Program-made: the position numbers and the translations under genes
Shown here: positions 5,249-5,319 of the stretch, piece by piece
How positions within the stretch are numbered: the first letter of the stretch is position 1
Layout: every line of letters starts with the position of its first letter
DNA from: Candidatus Omnitrophota bacterium
Lineage (GTDB): Bacteria; Omnitrophota; Gorgyraeia; B26-G9
DNA length: 5,319 bases
NCBI GenBank assembly: GCA_023136735.1
Contig: JAGLQQ010000195.1
Span: 1 to 5,319, forward strand
Direction of reading: 5' to 3'
The notes under the pieces: model-generated
Told to the model about the DNA's origin: nothing
The model's input: only the letters and a program-made list of their open reading frames with translations
The model's database searches: none

Positions 5249-5319
5249 TAACTTTTTATATTAAACTGCCGCACAATTAGACTTTTCTTTCAAAAATATT
5301 GAAAAAATACTTTTTAGTG

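Noticed and set aside
5288..5304. Inverted repeat TTTCAA/TTGAAA after the RlmD-like gene
   Set aside because: A short AT-rich stem expected by chance in such sequence, with no proper T tract directly after it.

Overview
The window is AT-rich bacterial chromosomal DNA from an uncultured or little-studied Gram-negative-like lineage. The mix of a PilZ protein, a LysW-type zinc ribbon, a Cx4Cx2C radical SAM protein, a DusB-type enzyme and short palindromic intergenic repeats would fit candidate phyla such as Omnitrophota. That placement is an impression from gene content, not something the sequence proves. TGA is an ordinary stop here: the PilZ, radical SAM and RlmD-like genes all end with it.

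Layout from left to right. (1) Minus strand, 1-672: a response-regulator receiver gene, broken by a one-base slip in a nine-base homopolymer and by an in-frame TGA, abuts (TAA-ATG) an unrecognised gene that runs off the left edge. (2) 673-900: downstream of the dus gene lie a perfect 20-bp palindrome and a longer imperfect hairpin; the hairpin overlaps the dus 3' end and supplies its last codons and stop. (3) Minus strand, 858-3221: a probable operon PilZ - radical SAM - dusB, driven by a very good sigma70-type promoter (TTGACA, 17 bp, TATCAT) that lies inside the longest possible PilZ reading frame and so argues for a shorter PilZ start. (4) Minus strand, 3351-3683: a single-gene unit for a LysW-like zinc-ribbon protein with a long acidic tail. 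(5) 3801-3913: three consecutive GC-rich hairpins between the two divergent promoters, so in neither of the predicted transcripts. (6) Plus strand, 3959-5248: an extended -10 promoter places transcription start at or next to the ATG of an RlmD/RumA-type uracil-C5 methyltransferase, suggesting a leaderless mRNA. The last 71 bases (5249-5319) are AT-rich and show no gene I can support.

Functionally the recognisable genes are RNA modification (tRNA dihydrouridine, rRNA or tRNA m5U) plus one probable c-di-GMP-binding protein, one radical SAM enzyme of unknown substrate and one possible carrier protein. I do not see a clearly new multi-gene system. The points most worth checking are the doubly broken receiver gene, the repeat that forms the end of dusB, the hairpin cluster, the leaderless starts, and the lost cluster cysteine in the RlmD-like protein.
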